Source of the DNA: Nannochloris sp. 'desiccata'
Taxonomy: Eukaryota; Chlorophyta; Trebouxiophyceae; Chlorellales; Chlorellaceae
Reading direction: 5' to 3'
Length of the DNA: 64,000 nucleotides
NCBI GenBank assembly: GCA_019044685.2
Contig: JAGTXX020000009.1
Coordinates: 1,116,001-1,180,000, forward strand
Shown: positions 1 to 12,149 of the stretch, piece after piece
Position numbering within the stretch: position 1 is the stretch's first letter
How the letters are laid out: each line of letters starts with the position of its first letter
The notes under the pieces: generated by a model
Told to the model about the DNA's origin: nothing
What the model saw: only the letters and a program-made list of their open reading frames with translations
The model's database searches: none
Position numbers and translations under genes: made by a program

Positions 1-18
1 TTCTTTCCTGCCTCCTAG

Positions 19-1355
19 CAGAATTTAAACGGTGGCATACGGCTGAACCAGTGCTCCGGGCAGCTACAGAGACCTTAAAAACACTAGGAGGCTTGTTTTC
101 CACCGAGCCGCTGCCATCGCTTAAAGTTTACCCTGCCCTTCAAGCATGCATTTCGGTTCTTGAAGGTCGTTTAAAGCCCCCGGCAGTTGATGGAGTCGCA
201 TCTTTATGTTTTATTGCTTTGGAAAGCAATGATTGGGCCCATAAAGTGGGTGCATTGGAAGTATTTGCGACTTTAGTGCACTGTTCTCGGAACGCCCTTG
301 GTGATAATACAGAGAATTGTTACCAAAGGACGTTATTAACAGACTTTTTAGATTTAGCAGCAATTACTGCACAAAGGCAAGCTCATTTTGACCCTTCTGA
401 GCGTGTCAGAGAAGCTGCATGTTCTTTGCTGTCGACAATTGAGTGCCCTGTTACCATTGTTGGCACCGTCAATTCCAAAGAGAAAGGAAGAGACAAATCT
501 ATTTCAGATGAATCTGTTGAGCCTTTTGTTGATAATTCTAGAACGGAGGGTACGAATAATAGTAATGGTGGTGCTGAAAGACACAATGCACCTATTCCTC
601 TGGCATTGACTCCTCTTCCTGCGTTTAGCAAAGAGCTTTCTGAAGAGGAACTCTGCGGGAAGCAAGCAGCACCAGCAGTAACAGCTTCCCCAAGCATAGG
701 AAGCGTGCCAAATACAGTCCACCATAGTCCTGATGCCTTTAGTATGCTAGGAAGTGATATTCAATCAATTAATTCAGCTATTGAGATGGATATTGAGAAT
801 TTCCTTCGAGGCAGCATTCTTCCTGGCGGTGCCGGATTTGGCGGCAAGGAGCAACAACAGCAAGAATGTGTAGAAGAAAAGGAAGAAGAAGAAGAAGAAG
901 ATGTATATTCTGAGGGATGGGATGATATTTTAAATCCACCTTCTTTCTCGTATAATAACAACGAAGAAGAAGGGATGAAGCTTGGCAGCGGTACTGATAC
1001 TGATGAGTGGATACTGATGCATGCGTTGCAGCAATATTTTGGCAATGTGCCTTCAAACTTCAACTTGACTACTGATAATATTGAACAGGTACTGCGTATC
1101 TGCCTTGATTTACACAGTGAGCAGTCCTATGAGCACCATGTACAGCGGGCAGAAGCTCTCTTGGTACGCTCTTCTCAACAATTACAGGGGAAGCCCCACG
1201 CTGGAGCCGAGTTGCAACGACAGGTACGAGTGTTGGAAAAAGATGTGCATAGAGCTGTTGCTGAGCAGCAAGCTCAGTTTATGGAGTCTGCAGTGCCTGA
1301 AATTGCTGATATCTTGGCGAATCCACAAATGCTGGAGCGTCTGATGGTGCACTAG
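19..1355 (+). CDS. ARM/HEAT-repeat protein, C-terminal exon (partial), possibly TORTIFOLIA1/SPIRAL2-like
   Basis: Only the last exon is in the window. A pyrimidine-rich tract ending in tag (16-18), directly followed by cag, is a likely splice acceptor, and the frame is open from there to the TAG at 1353-1355, giving about 445 residues. The first 130 residues are helical and ARM/HEAT-like, including SNDWAHKVGALEVFATL and FDPSERVREAACSLL. This pattern resembles the TOG-like repeats of plant TORTIFOLIA1/SPIRAL2 microtubule-binding proteins. Next comes a low-complexity acidic region with a run of Glu (near 870-905), then a helical C-terminus. The family call is an inference from pattern only; another ARM-repeat protein is possible. 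The 5' part lies outside the window. A TGTAA element sits at 1480-1484. Confidence 0.45.
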
Positions 1356-1798
1356 GGTTTCTGTTTGATTTCTTTTGAGCATGCCGTTCGAGGTGGTTAA
1401 ACAATAAAAATTGCATTGGCTTATGAGAGTAAAAGAAGAATGCAAACGATTGAAACGGTTTCGAAATTATAAAAAAATGTGTAAAGTACACATACGTATA
1501 GTAAAAAGAACATCAAGTATCTACTAGTAATCAACTCGCACTCGGATTGTACAACAAAAAATACAAAAGCAAAAAAAAAACGTCGAACCTCAAAACTGGT
1601 TGAAAATGGTTACTTGCAATAAAGAAAACAAAAAAGGATGAAATGGTGCAGCGAAGCACAAAAGCAAGTCAATAAAGAAAGCACTGTTTAAATTGCATGC
1701 TATACAAGGAATTTAATTTTAAATGATACTGATTATTGAATTATTAAATTACCAACACGGCCCCACCATTTTCCAGCCAGAATAACTTGCTTGGCTGT
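1356..1798. other. Convergent intergenic region
   Basis: AT-rich 3'-3' spacer between the ARM-repeat gene and the CCT-motif gene. It holds a TGTAA (1480-1484) suited to the plus-strand gene and several A-runs. I see no coding exon or RNA gene. Confidence 0.5.
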
Positions 1799-2840
1799 CT
1801 ACTCCGATGCATCAGCAGCAGCTGCGGGTGTGACTATAGGAACTGTGTGCAGACCTTGCCTCGAAGATTGTTCTTGTGCTTCTACATATGCTTTATAGAT
1901 TTCAGGTTTCACAAACTTACCATTGACTCTGCATTTTTCCAAAGCAGTCCTCTTTCTCGACTCATATTGAACTTTAGGACGATTATAAGTACGTCTAGCT
2001 TTCTTTTCACGCCACCGAGCTATGATATCCTCGCGTTTACGCAAATCTTCGAAGAATCCAGTTGCTTTGGTGCGGTGAAGAGTAGGTGGTGGCTTTTGTT
2101 TATTTCTATTCTTTTGCCTCTCCCGGCGGCCGACACCAAGAGAAGGACTTGGGGGAGGTAATTTCCCTCCTTCTTCTTCTTCTTCCTCCTCTTTAATTAT
2201 GCCTCCGGTAGTGATAGCATTACTATTGAGTCCTGATACAGTTGTTGGTGAGTCGGGAGATGCTTTCTTTTGCCCAGAAATAGCGATAGCCGCAAAGCCA
2301 GTGGAGCCGGTAGTAATGATGGGTGGCAGCGGGAGATGAAGAGGAAGCACAGCCTCGTTTTGTTGGGTGGAGTGCTGGAGTTGAGGAACCATTCCATCGC
2401 GGATAGGTTCTATGGGGACAACGCCGAAATCGCCTGCAGAGAAATAAACAATAGGTTCAACTTCAACAGTAGAGAGCTGAAAGTGGGAAGAGCAAATTTA
2501 CAGAAGTAGACCAGCAAGAATTTGTACCTTCACTGGTCGAAATTTCCCTAGGATAGCCTGTAATTTGGTCTAAATCAATGCTGCCAAAGTCAATAGGAGC
2601 CATCGGGTCAAAAAATGCGTCCTGAGCAAAGGAGAAAAGAATGTTGAAATTAGATGAGGGTCAGAAATTTAAATAGACATGATCTATGGACAGATTCTGG
2701 TGCATTCGACCTACCAGCAAGTCGGCGTCGAGGTTATAGCCTTCAATTGCGTCCAATGTGGGAACATGGTGTGAAAGCGCGTTGCTCCTGTTTAAATCGT
2801 AGGACATGCTCTTTGGCACTCTAGCTTCCTCAGGATCCAT
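1799..2840 (-). CDS. CCT-motif protein (CONSTANS/TOC1-type C-terminal domain, no B-box seen)
   Basis: Three exons on the minus strand: 2715-2840, 2528-2621 and 1799-2433, joined in phase to give 284 residues. Residues about 206-249 match the CCT motif of CONSTANS, CO-like and TOC1 proteins: a basic run with RWREKKARRTYNRPK, then VQYESRKRTALEKCR and VNGKFVK. CCT domains mediate nuclear localisation and NF-Y-like DNA binding in plant and algal regulators of light, clock and metabolic genes. No B-box zinc finger or response-regulator receiver domain is visible, so it looks like a single-CCT protein. The N-terminal part is acidic with DAFFDPMAPIDFGS-type segments that could be activating; a Glu run lies mid-protein. 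It is divergent from GSNOR with 227 bp between the start codons. The domain is clear; the biological role is unknown. Confidence 0.8.
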
Positions 2841-3067
2841 ATTCTAGGTAACAGCATATATTCATTTGATAAGATTAACACATCCAATGGCTTAAAAAAC
2901 GAAATTAAAGATCAAGTTGTTGGTGGTCCTGCAGGAGTCTGAAGCGCTTCCGAAGTTTGGTTGATGTGATCACAGAGTTTGAGTCGGAGCTTTCTTGAAC
3001 GTGAAAACGCTAGTATTGGCAAATTGATTGCTCCTCAGTTAATCTCAATCTCGTTAAAACTTTCTAA
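2841..3067. promoter_or_regulatory. Shared 5' region of CCT-motif gene and GSNOR
   Basis: Only 227 bp separate the divergent start codons at 2840 (minus) and 3068 (plus), so both 5' UTRs and any core promoters must lie here. I see no clear TATA box. This is inferred from layout only. Confidence 0.4.
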
Positions 3068-4364
<1,297 letters not shown>

Positions 4365-4614
4365 AGAAGAGAGGGGGGACGTTATCACGGTCTAAGTGTT
4401 TTAGTTACATATTAATAATTTTGAATCTGCTCATTACTAGCTATATTACTGTGTAAATACAATATACACATACGAAGTTCACTTGTATAGCTTCATTAAT
4501 AATTATTCACTTGGAAGTTGATTATATATCTGTCTCTCTTGTTGTCGGTAAAATAACGCCACACTGCTGCGGTTGCGATGAAAATTTTGGGAAATGAAAT
4601 ATTAAGGAAATTAA

Positions 4615-6969
4615 TTAATTGAAAAAGGTAACGGTAATATCTCCATAAGGTTCATATTGATTCACACTGATAAATCCTTTGGAGCTGCCTACAAGCACAT
4701 GAGAAAACACCTGAGCAGCTTCCATCCTCGTCAAACCATAGGTCGCTTGATTTAAAGAAAGTTCATTTGTAGTCGTTAAAGAACGAAGCGAAGCCAGCAC
4801 TTGGAAGGTTTTGCTGTGTTGTTGCATGGTGCCACTAAGCTGAGTATGAGGCATCGAGGGGCCAGATTCTTCGATTAATTTAAACTGGGAAACACCGCCC
4901 ATGCTACCACCACCACCCACGACGATGTGTCCTCCATCCTCGCCTACGATGGGCAGAGCATCAGCGAGATTTCCTCCTTGACTTTGCATTTCTTCGAGGA
5001 TATCTTCAAAAAGACGAGGTCCTCCAAGATCATCAGATCTGCCAGAAAGTCTGCCTCCACGAGAATCACGGAGAGAGGCATTGGAGAAACGACCACGGTG
5101 GTTACCACGGTGACTGCCTGACATCATATTTTCTTGATCAGAAGCTGGAGTAAGGCCTAGTTGGAACATAGCATCCTTGTAATTACCAGCACCGGGAGTA
5201 CCGTGAAGGGCAGCACGAAGAGTTTCTGCTTCATATTCTACTTCTTCATTAACGTTGTTGTAATTGCCACCGCCACCGCCACCCGGGAAGCCGCCAAAAT
5301 TGTAGTCCTCAGGAGGAGGAAAGTAATCATCTGGAAGAATGGGAGAAGAAAGAAAGGAGACTATATTTAGAATATTTAAAAGATGTTAATTCTATTAGAT
5401 TTTTAGCTAGTAATAGAAGGCTTAATTTATTTCCTTACCAGGAATAGGGAACTCTAATTGTTCGGGCGGTGTCATTCGATTTTCATGATAATAACCACCA
5501 TATTGCATCTGCTGTTGCTGCTCTTGTTCAAACAGGTCATCTTCGCCCAAGTTGGCACGGACTGTAAATATAATAATAATAATTATTAGTTAAATTCTAA
5601 GAGCACCTTAGCTTAGAATCTGTTTTTCAAAGAATGAATGAAGAGATATCCTTTTTTTATATCTCTATTATTCTTACCTCGCTTGGACCCACGCTTGCTT
5701 CCCTCTCTCTCAGGAGTTTTCAAAGGGAAAGGTTCTTTGCACTTTTCATTGCAACGTTCCCACAGATACAAAAGTTCTTTAGGCCAGGGGCCAGTAGCAG
5801 GGCCAAGAGAGAACAAGTCAGGACGCTCTCTCTTCATCGCACGAGGCCGGGAAATTAAGGTGTCCTCTCTATATCCTCCGTATATATAAGCCTGATACTC
5901 GGCAGAATCGATAGTAATACTCTGAGGATCGTCTATAGTGGCTTTCTTGTGACGATGACGGCGGGTGGTGACTTTGGCGCTCTCTTTCTGAGCAGTATGG
6001 CCAAGCTTTCCTTCTTCGTTTCCTAGGACGGCAGCTGTGGTGGCTACATTTTGGTCTTCTTCTTGAAGGGGTAAGATCATCTCTTCGTTGAAATTGTAAG
6101 GGTCTGTGGGGTAACCTTCTTCACCAGGAGCAGGGAAGGCAAAATCAGCATCAGGAAAGCCTTCAGGAAACACAGGCGCGTCCATTACTTCCCTGCAAAT
6201 CAAATAATCAAGGAGAAGAAGAAATAATTTTTTAGACATATCGTAGATACTTGTTCCCCAAGGAAGCGACGAGGTAATATTTTTACATACAGTACAAAGT
6301 AATCTGGATCTGCACCCTGCTGAAGCAGATCTCTAGCACTTTGCCCAGATTTTGCACGGTCATCTACGCTATCAGGGATAGAAGGCATCATGATAAGGTC
6401 TTCATTATCTTGCATCAAACGACGAGAACGACGATTGGCATGCTGACCACAAAGGGTACTACCAGCAAGAAAAGCTGCTGGAGCAGCGAATACATCGGCA
6501 TTGATGCTCACTTCTTCCATCATATTAATGTTTGCAGGTCTGGCCAAGATGGGGCCATCGGTAGTAGCGCCAGCGAGGTCTGTTGAGGCAGCATTGACGT
6601 TGGAGAGACATATTTGAATGTCTTCAAGTAGGTATTGCGACTGCCTGTCAAAGACTGTACAGACGCCTGAAGCTAAGACAGCCTGAAGACGAAGTGCGTG
6701 GGGGATTTCAGGATTCATAATTTGTTTACTGCACATAGAAATAAGTACAATCAAGGTTGAGTTTGAGGCCTCCAAGGAGCCGAGGAAAACCGGGAATCAT
6801 TTATTTCATGTTTCGAGGCGAAGGCAGCAAAATTTGATTAGAGGGTTTACCATGATTCGTCGATTGAAACTTGCAGGATACGGCCTCTGTTTAGTTTCTT
6901 GCCATTCGCAGCAAGCCAAATAGTTCCTAGAGCGGATTTGCGCTTTAGTAAATCTGTTGAATAAAACAT
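4615..6969 (-). CDS. RAD21: Cohesin alpha-kleisin, RAD21/SCC1/REC8 family
   Basis: Five exons (6851-6969, 6291-6728, 5678-6192, 5439-5561, 4615-5330) join in phase to give 636 residues. The N-terminus begins MFYSTDLLKRKSALGTIWLAA, the Rad21/Rec8 N-terminal domain that binds SMC3, followed by IPHALRLQAVLASGV and a segment with QYLLEDIQ. The centre is acidic and low complexity, with Gly and Gln runs, as expected for the separase-cleavable linker. The last 75 residues form the winged-helix domain that binds SMC1, ending in EPYGDITVTFFN. The protein closes the cohesin ring for sister-chromatid cohesion in the nucleus. I cannot decide between mitotic RAD21 and meiotic REC8. Its release factor WAPL lies at 33677-36190. 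The family is secure; the central exon borders are hand-built. Confidence 0.88.
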
Positions 6970-7351
6970 AGTTGCGTGCTTTCAAGGAAAAGGAGGCTTA
7001 TTTACCACGCTGCGGCCACTGTACTTGATATGTAAGTTATCAAGCTCTTATACTTTTAAATTTATGCAATTCCTGCAGGGTTTCAGCCCTCTTTTCAAAC
7101 TTTCAAGCTGCGAACTTTTCTGCATTTCTTTTGCTTCTGAAACTTTGACCGCTTTCTATAGCTCTATCACTGTTCTCGGCAGGCTAAAAGAACGATATTA
7201 CATTGATTTACAGTCTGCGCTTTAAGGCAAAACGCATGCATTACATTATATATATATATACAAGACATAAAAAATGTTTCTTTTTCTACTCGACTCTGAG
7301 AGTCACTCACTCTCCTCCTCTCTTGAAAACGCTCATACTTCACTCTCTGCT
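6970..7351. other. Intergenic region between RAD21-like and Deg protease genes
   Basis: This holds the 5' region of the RAD21-like gene and the 3' region of the Deg gene, both on the minus strand. It contains a short TA repeat near 7246-7260 and TTACA (TGTAA on the minus strand) near 7198-7235. A 66-codon plus-strand frame at 7025-7225 has no recognisable content. Confidence 0.4.
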
Positions 7352-9247
7352 CTACTCTTCTATCTCCTCCAGCGACAATTTCACGTCTTTACTCATTGAA
7401 CTATTCATGTTATGCTGCTCCATCACATCTTCAGTGCATTTCTTCGCTACTTCAGTCTCCACCACAATAACTTTGCCACCGGCCTCCATATCAAAGCGCA
7501 AAAATTGTTCTTTGCATGCAGTAATCAAGCGTGCCAAGTGCGCCAAGCTCTTGATTTTCTCGCCGTTCAATGCTAAAACCGCAGAATCCTTTAATCCCAG
7601 AGTAGAATCGTACCCTACAGTTGCTGAACAGGCTAAAATATTTGAAAGGACCACAACCTCTTCATCCGACGTCTCCTTGGTACCGTAGAAAGTCTTAGCC
7701 ATCAACCTGACTGGAGAATTACTCAAAGAACCGTAGCGTTGCACCAAATACGGGTCAGAACATGCTGTAAACACCAAGCCACCAAACATAAAGTAAGAAG
7801 GCTTTACTTCAGCCAAATGAGGAGGGACAAGGTGTTGGTAGGGCTGCAAGGTCACAGAAATCGTCCTCTTTTCCCCATTTCTCAATATTTCCAAGTCTAC
7901 GTTGTCTCCAACAAACTTGTTTGTGATAATGAACTTGAAATCCACACGCTCGCCGTGCCTAAAGGGCACTGTTCCATCGCCGCCGACAGTAAGTCCGCCA
8001 ATCTTCAAAAGCACATCATCTTTTTGCAGGCAGGAGGCTTCATTGGAGGCTTTAACAACTTTCCGTACTAGAACACCTTTCTGATGAGGTCCCAATCCAT
8101 AGGCTTTCTTTAAAGCTTTGCTATCAAGCTCTTGCCAACTAATGTTTAAAGCGGGGAACCCAGTGAATCGTCCATTGCGATGTACATCTTGTAAAAAGTG
8201 ACGTACCACAGAAGTAGGAATCACGTAGCCAATACTCTGAGCATCTCCTGTAAGCGCTTGGAAGGCAAGACCAACGCATTTACCTTCTGTGTCGAGAACA
8301 GGCCCACCACTGTTGCCGCTGTTGATTGCGGCATCAGTTTGTACAGCTAACAGAGAAGTACAACCAAAGGAATACATAGTCATGCCCACTCTGCTCACCA
8401 CACCAGCTGATATAGCCAGACTATCACCACCAATTGGGAAACCCAACACACATAAAGATTGCTGCAGCTCCGGGAGCGTGCTACTAAGCTCTAAAGGGGA
8501 TATGTCTCTCCAAAATTCTTCATCCTCGACATCAAGCAAAGCGACGTCGCATTCTGTACCTACAGCAAAAACACGTGCTTGAAAACGTTCATCATCTCCA
8601 CGTCTTTTTAATTGTACTTGGGAGCCATAGGTCACGCTGTGGGCATTTGTTAAAATATGTCGTTCACCGTTCCAAGTGACGGCAAAGCCAGTTGACTTGC
8701 TTCCAGTTTGTTGTTGAGATTGCCAAGGAAGCTCAAAGTTTGGTTTTGTGTGGGTAGTGAAAACTTTAACGACTGCGTCCATGTGGCGTTTCAAAACTTG
8801 AGCGGCAGGCCCTTGCAACATTTGTTTTTCTGCATGTCGGTGTTTAGGGGTGGCGGGCGTCGAGGGGTCAAGAATGAAATCTTGGTCTTGAAGAAGGTCC
8901 ATGGCAGTAGGTTGCTTCTCCATGACTAGTGGCGTGGCAGAATCAGAAGCATGATTATTTTCAGTAGCGACAGTAGAAGAGCCGACTTTCGGAGGTGTGG
9001 TCGCTTCAGCTTCAGTCTCAGCTTCATCAGTAAATGGCCCCATTCCGAGGCTGTAGGTAGAAAATGGGCCTGAAGATTTGCTGTAGACTTCAGGATGCTT
9101 GGGGGAGAGCTCTGGGCTTGACATTTTGCTGCGGAAATAATGAATAAGAGAATAGGAACGGCGGCTGAGACAAGACAGAGTGTTTAGTTGGGGAGTTGTA
9201 AAGAGCCCAAAGCTGCTCTGGCGCGATATTATTATGCGAGGATACAT
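7352..9247 (-). CDS. Deg/HtrA-type serine protease, plant DEG2/DEG9/DEG10 group
   Basis: Intronless frame of 631 residues. A trypsin-fold protease domain spans about 160-380 with an apparent catalytic triad of His203 (TNAHSV), Asp234 (ECDVALLD) and Ser313 (NSGNSGGPV). It is followed by a PDZ-like region (GVLVRKVVKASNEA to LLKIGG) and a further C-terminal region with a second PDZ-like LALNGEKIKSLAHLARLI. This layout and length match ATP-independent plant proteases DEG2 (plastid), DEG9 (nuclear) and DEG10 (mitochondrial). With the first ATG at 9247 the N-terminus is basic and Ser/Leu-rich, like an organelle presequence. Starting at Met42 (MSSPELSPKHPE) would remove it. The compartment is therefore open. 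Function as a housekeeping or stress protease is inferred from the family. Confidence 0.9.
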   Translation of the reverse strand: MYPRIIISRQSSFGLFTTPQLNTLSCLSRRSYSLIHYFRSKMSSPELSPKHPEVYSKSSGPFSTYSLGMGPFTDEAETEAEATTPPKVGSSTVATENNHASDSATPLVMEKQPTAMDLLQDQDFILDPSTPATPKHRHAEKQMLQGPAAQVLKRHMDAVVKVFTTHTKPNFELPWQSQQQTGSKSTGFAVTWNGERHILTNAHSVTYGSQVQLKRRGDDERFQARVFAVGTECDVALLDVEDEEFWRDISPLELSSTLPELQQSLCVLGFPIGGDSLAISAGVVSRVGMTMYSFGCTSLLAVQTDAAINSGNSGGPVLDTEGKCVGLAFQALTGDAQSIGYVIPTSVVRHFLQDVHRNGRFTGFPALNISWQELDSKALKKAYGLGPHQKGVLVRKVVKASNEASCLQKDDVLLKIGGLTVGGDGTVPFRHGERVDFKFIITNKFVGDNVDLEILRNGEKRTISVTLQPYQHLVPPHLAEVKPSYFMFGGLVFTACSDPYLVQRYGSLSNSPVRLMAKTFYGTKETSDEEVVVLSNILACSATVGYDSTLGLKDSAVLALNGEKIKSLAHLARLITACKEQFLRFDMEAGGKVIVVETEVAKKCTEDVMEQHNMNSSMSKDVKLSLEEIEE

Positions 9248-9601
9248 AATAAATAGAAAATTGGAAAACCATAGATAAATAACTAGTTAAAATGGCCGCA
9301 AATTGTGACGGAAATAGCTTACATTTTCTTCAGCCAGGGCTCCTCTGTCAGAACTTTTCTGCTCTTGTTCCAAGGGTTTTAGGCATTTATTTCTTTTCCA
9401 AGATACTCTGGGCAGCAAAGAGACATAGCCATCTTTTGAAGCAATGCGCTTCACTGGCAGCTTTGCTGGGTGCCCTCCAGCTTCTTGCCTTGCAAGCACT
9501 CTTCAAAATGAACTTCAAGTTCAAATTTGTGAGAGGCTGGGTTGTAAACTAATGTCAGGTATTTACAGGCTGTTTAAAGCGTTATTTTAAATACTAGCAC
9601 A
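9248..9601. other. Divergent intergenic region, Deg protease / VMA22-like
   Basis: Short open frames exist on both strands (9292-9552 plus, 9287-9499 minus) but neither resembles a known protein or joins an adjacent exon. It probably holds the 5' regions of both neighbours. Confidence 0.35.
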
Positions 9602-10525
9602 ATGGGAGATAAAGAAGCTGCCTTCCGCACATCTTTGAATGCTGTGCAGGCAAGTTAAATCGTTCATCATCTGCAATTGCATTGATTATATCTGATCCGA
9701 GATCAATTTTATTTACTTGCAGGAGTACCTAGCATTGCAACAACAGCTAGGAGAGCTAATGCGAACAGGGTTTATGCAATTATCATCTGCTCGGTATGCA
9801 ATGGGAGCAGAGAGAGTGTCCCTATTGCAGGTACCGGCAACAATGACGGCCACGACAAGACTTCTTCAACGTGCGTTTTGAAAAATAAAAGTTCTTCTTT
9901 TAGCATTTATGACTGCATTTCGTACTAACTTTTACATAAGATAATGCAGGCGATGACGAATTAGAGGTAATTAGAGTAGCTAGCTTTTCTAAGTTACCAC
10001 AAAATAAAAATTCTGCCGCTGCCCCGTCTTCTAGCAAATCATCGGAAACAGCAATGAATGATAGCGAAGGCGACATTATCGCTCAATTAGGAGCTAAATA
10101 TGGTTGCGATTTTGAGCGAGAAGGGTGAGATTTTGAATTGATCTTGCTGAAGTTTCCTTTCTTATTCTTTTTTCAAACACCTCAATAGCAGACTGTTTTT
10201 CTATTTCGCTTTGGCTTTTCGTGATTTAAATAGGACGATTCATGAGGAGTCTCTCCCGGTAGGCGACCCTTTAGAATGGTTTGGTGCATTAGTCTCACCC
10301 AATTTGCGTCAAAGCCAGCATAATTTTGCAGAAGGTGAGTTTTATTCATTCTTTCCCTTGAGAAAATAACCCTTTAATGTCCGTCCGTCCCTCCGCAACC
10401 TCACCACGCCTTTCTTTCTTTATAACTTTTCTATTCAAAAATTTGCAGTTTTACAATTAGTAGTGGCATTAGCCAATGTTCAGAAAAAATTACGTGACGG
10501 TATCATGCTTTTTGAACAGAAGTAA
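9602..10525 (+). CDS. VMA22: VMA22/CCDC115-like V-ATPase assembly factor
   Basis: Five small exons, 9602-9649, 9723-9870, 9950-10124, 10234-10334 and 10449-10525, join in phase to give 182 residues. They are too short to stand out as open frames. The first exon ends CAG and the intron starts gcaagt, so intron 1 appears to be GC-AG. The N-terminal helix (LALQQQLGELMRTGFMQLSS followed by ARYAMGAERVSLLQ) and the C-terminal stretch DPLEWFGALVSPNLRQSQ, then FAEVLQLVVALANVQ, match the CCDC115/Vma22 family. In yeast and animals this ER-located helper is needed to assemble the membrane sector of the vacuolar ATPase. The linker with Ser/Asn runs is variable in the family. A TGTAA is present at 10535-10539. 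Identification is by pattern; exon phases support it well. Confidence 0.75.
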
Positions 10526-10611
10526 TAAGGTAAATGTAAACGAAATGTACAGATAAATCGAAATTATAGTACCACAATATCATTTAAGGCAACACGAGTT
10601 TGAATAAATTC

Positions 10612-11869
10612 TCAATATTGTCCGCTTCTGAAGAGACTTTGCAGCATCCTTCCAGCTTCATTACACCCACACATCTCTGCGATTTGCAACCACTTTATAG
10701 CTACCCCTGAATCTTGTTTCGTAGCATCACCATCCAAGTGAAGAACACCTAAAATATGAGAGGCCTCTTTGAGTGCCAACGTCGACAAGCTATCTGACAT
10801 TAAAAAGCAATGTCCAGAGGTAAAATGAAGCTGCCTAGGGGTTATTTCGCTATTATTATTGTCATTATTACTAGTAAGATTCGAGTTTTCTACATCCTGT
10901 ACTGATGCAAGAAGTGTTTTTGCAGCTTTATTCAGCCAAAAGAGAGCTTCTTCGCTATCTTGTTGAACTGTCAAGGCTCCTTCCCCATGATAATAAGCAA
11001 CGCCGAGCCTCCAACAAGCTTCTGGATGGCCCATACGAGCAGCACGCATCCATTGCTTTTTCGACTCCTTTTCTAAGCCTTGTAATTGATAAAATCTCGC
11101 TGAAAGGATCGATGCTGAAATGTTGGAGGCACTTGCCGCCTTGTCCACAATCCATGGGAGGTCTATTCCACGCTTCTTTGTCTTTTCTAAATAACTAGTA
11201 CTCCTGTTGTCATTTTCTAGAGTTATTAATCTCAATGTTTTAAAGTCTAATTCCTTCAACGAACATGTCTCTGAGGCTACTGAAGCTCTCCAAGAAGTAC
11301 ATACTTGACTAAAACAACGGGCGTGCTTGGGGTTCCTACCTAACAACCACACGATGTTTCCTAGAATCTCTACTGGGAGAGAATCCCATGGAACAGTAGT
11401 AGATATCTCTATGGTTTCAGTGTTATTACGAGCCCTAGGAGATTGTAATCTATCAAGGGCTTTTTGCAAAGTATCCTCATCATTCATTGTGGCCACGACA
11501 TCCCCATTGATATTGCTTCCTAGAAGTTTACTGGCGAGAGGATTGTGAGTCCCAGCTTCTAATTGCGACTGTTGCCAGTATAGTTGTAATCCCTTTTCTA
11601 GTTTCTTGGAATAGCATGCTCCCTGCAAAGAGAAAAATAGGGTTTAAGAACAATAGCAGGGGGGCGGTAGGAGAGGAACGACCACACTTTTTAAGTGAAG
11701 AACCACCAACACTATAATAACTGATCGGCTGATCTCGTTCGATTTGTTCTTTCAAATCCGCTTTAAATAGCTTGCTTACATTGCCTAAAACCTGCTGTGG
11801 CTTTGTCTCATGAGGGAGCAAGATCATCTCAGAACCCTGAGCCTCGGGTTCTAAAAGGACGCACGGCAT
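10612..11869 (-). CDS. F-box protein with Sel1-like repeats
   Basis: Two exons, 11780-11869 (donor GTAAGC) and 10612-11622, give 366 residues in one frame. Residues about 105-150 contain an F-box (PWDSLPVEILGNIVWLL, then CFSQVCTSWRASV), which would bind SKP1 in an SCF ubiquitin ligase. Sel1-like repeats follow, with WRLGVAYYHGEGA and ILGVLHLDGDATKQDSGVA. F-box plus Sel1 proteins of this kind occur in plants (the At1g70590 type), where substrates are poorly known. Other donors for exon 1 (further downstream, at 11700-11710) would break the frame, so the early GTAAGC donor was chosen. It is convergent with the VMA22-like gene, 86 bp apart. The target protein is unknown. Confidence 0.75.
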
Positions 11870-12149
11870 CCTCGTGATCCACGCAATTATGTCAGATTTT
11901 TAAATTTATGATGGGAAAATATAGCACAGTCAAATATGTGGCTTCAAATTTGAAGTACTCTGACTTGCCCAGATTTCGAAGCATTAATTTCCTTGCTTCC
12001 GGAATGTAATTTGAATATTTTCAATTCTAAAATATTTAAAATAATCGGGTAGTTAACATTGCGAGCTAGGACCTCGAATCAAGATACTGAACTTTCGAAT
12101 CTATAAGACATCGCGAATCGAGATACTGCGGCTGGACTACTCAGGCTCC

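Noticed and set aside
1787..2161. Plus-strand open frame of 124 codons
   Set aside because: It lies antisense to the CCT-motif exon, which has clear conserved motifs, and has no recognisable content.
7025..7225. 66-codon plus-strand frame
   Set aside because: Lies between two minus-strand genes, no motif, and no neighbouring exons that join in phase.
11528..11779. Longer first exon for the F-box/Sel1 gene, running past 11779 to about 11700
   Set aside because: Donors after 11779 do not keep the frame with exon 2, while GTAAGC at 11779 does.
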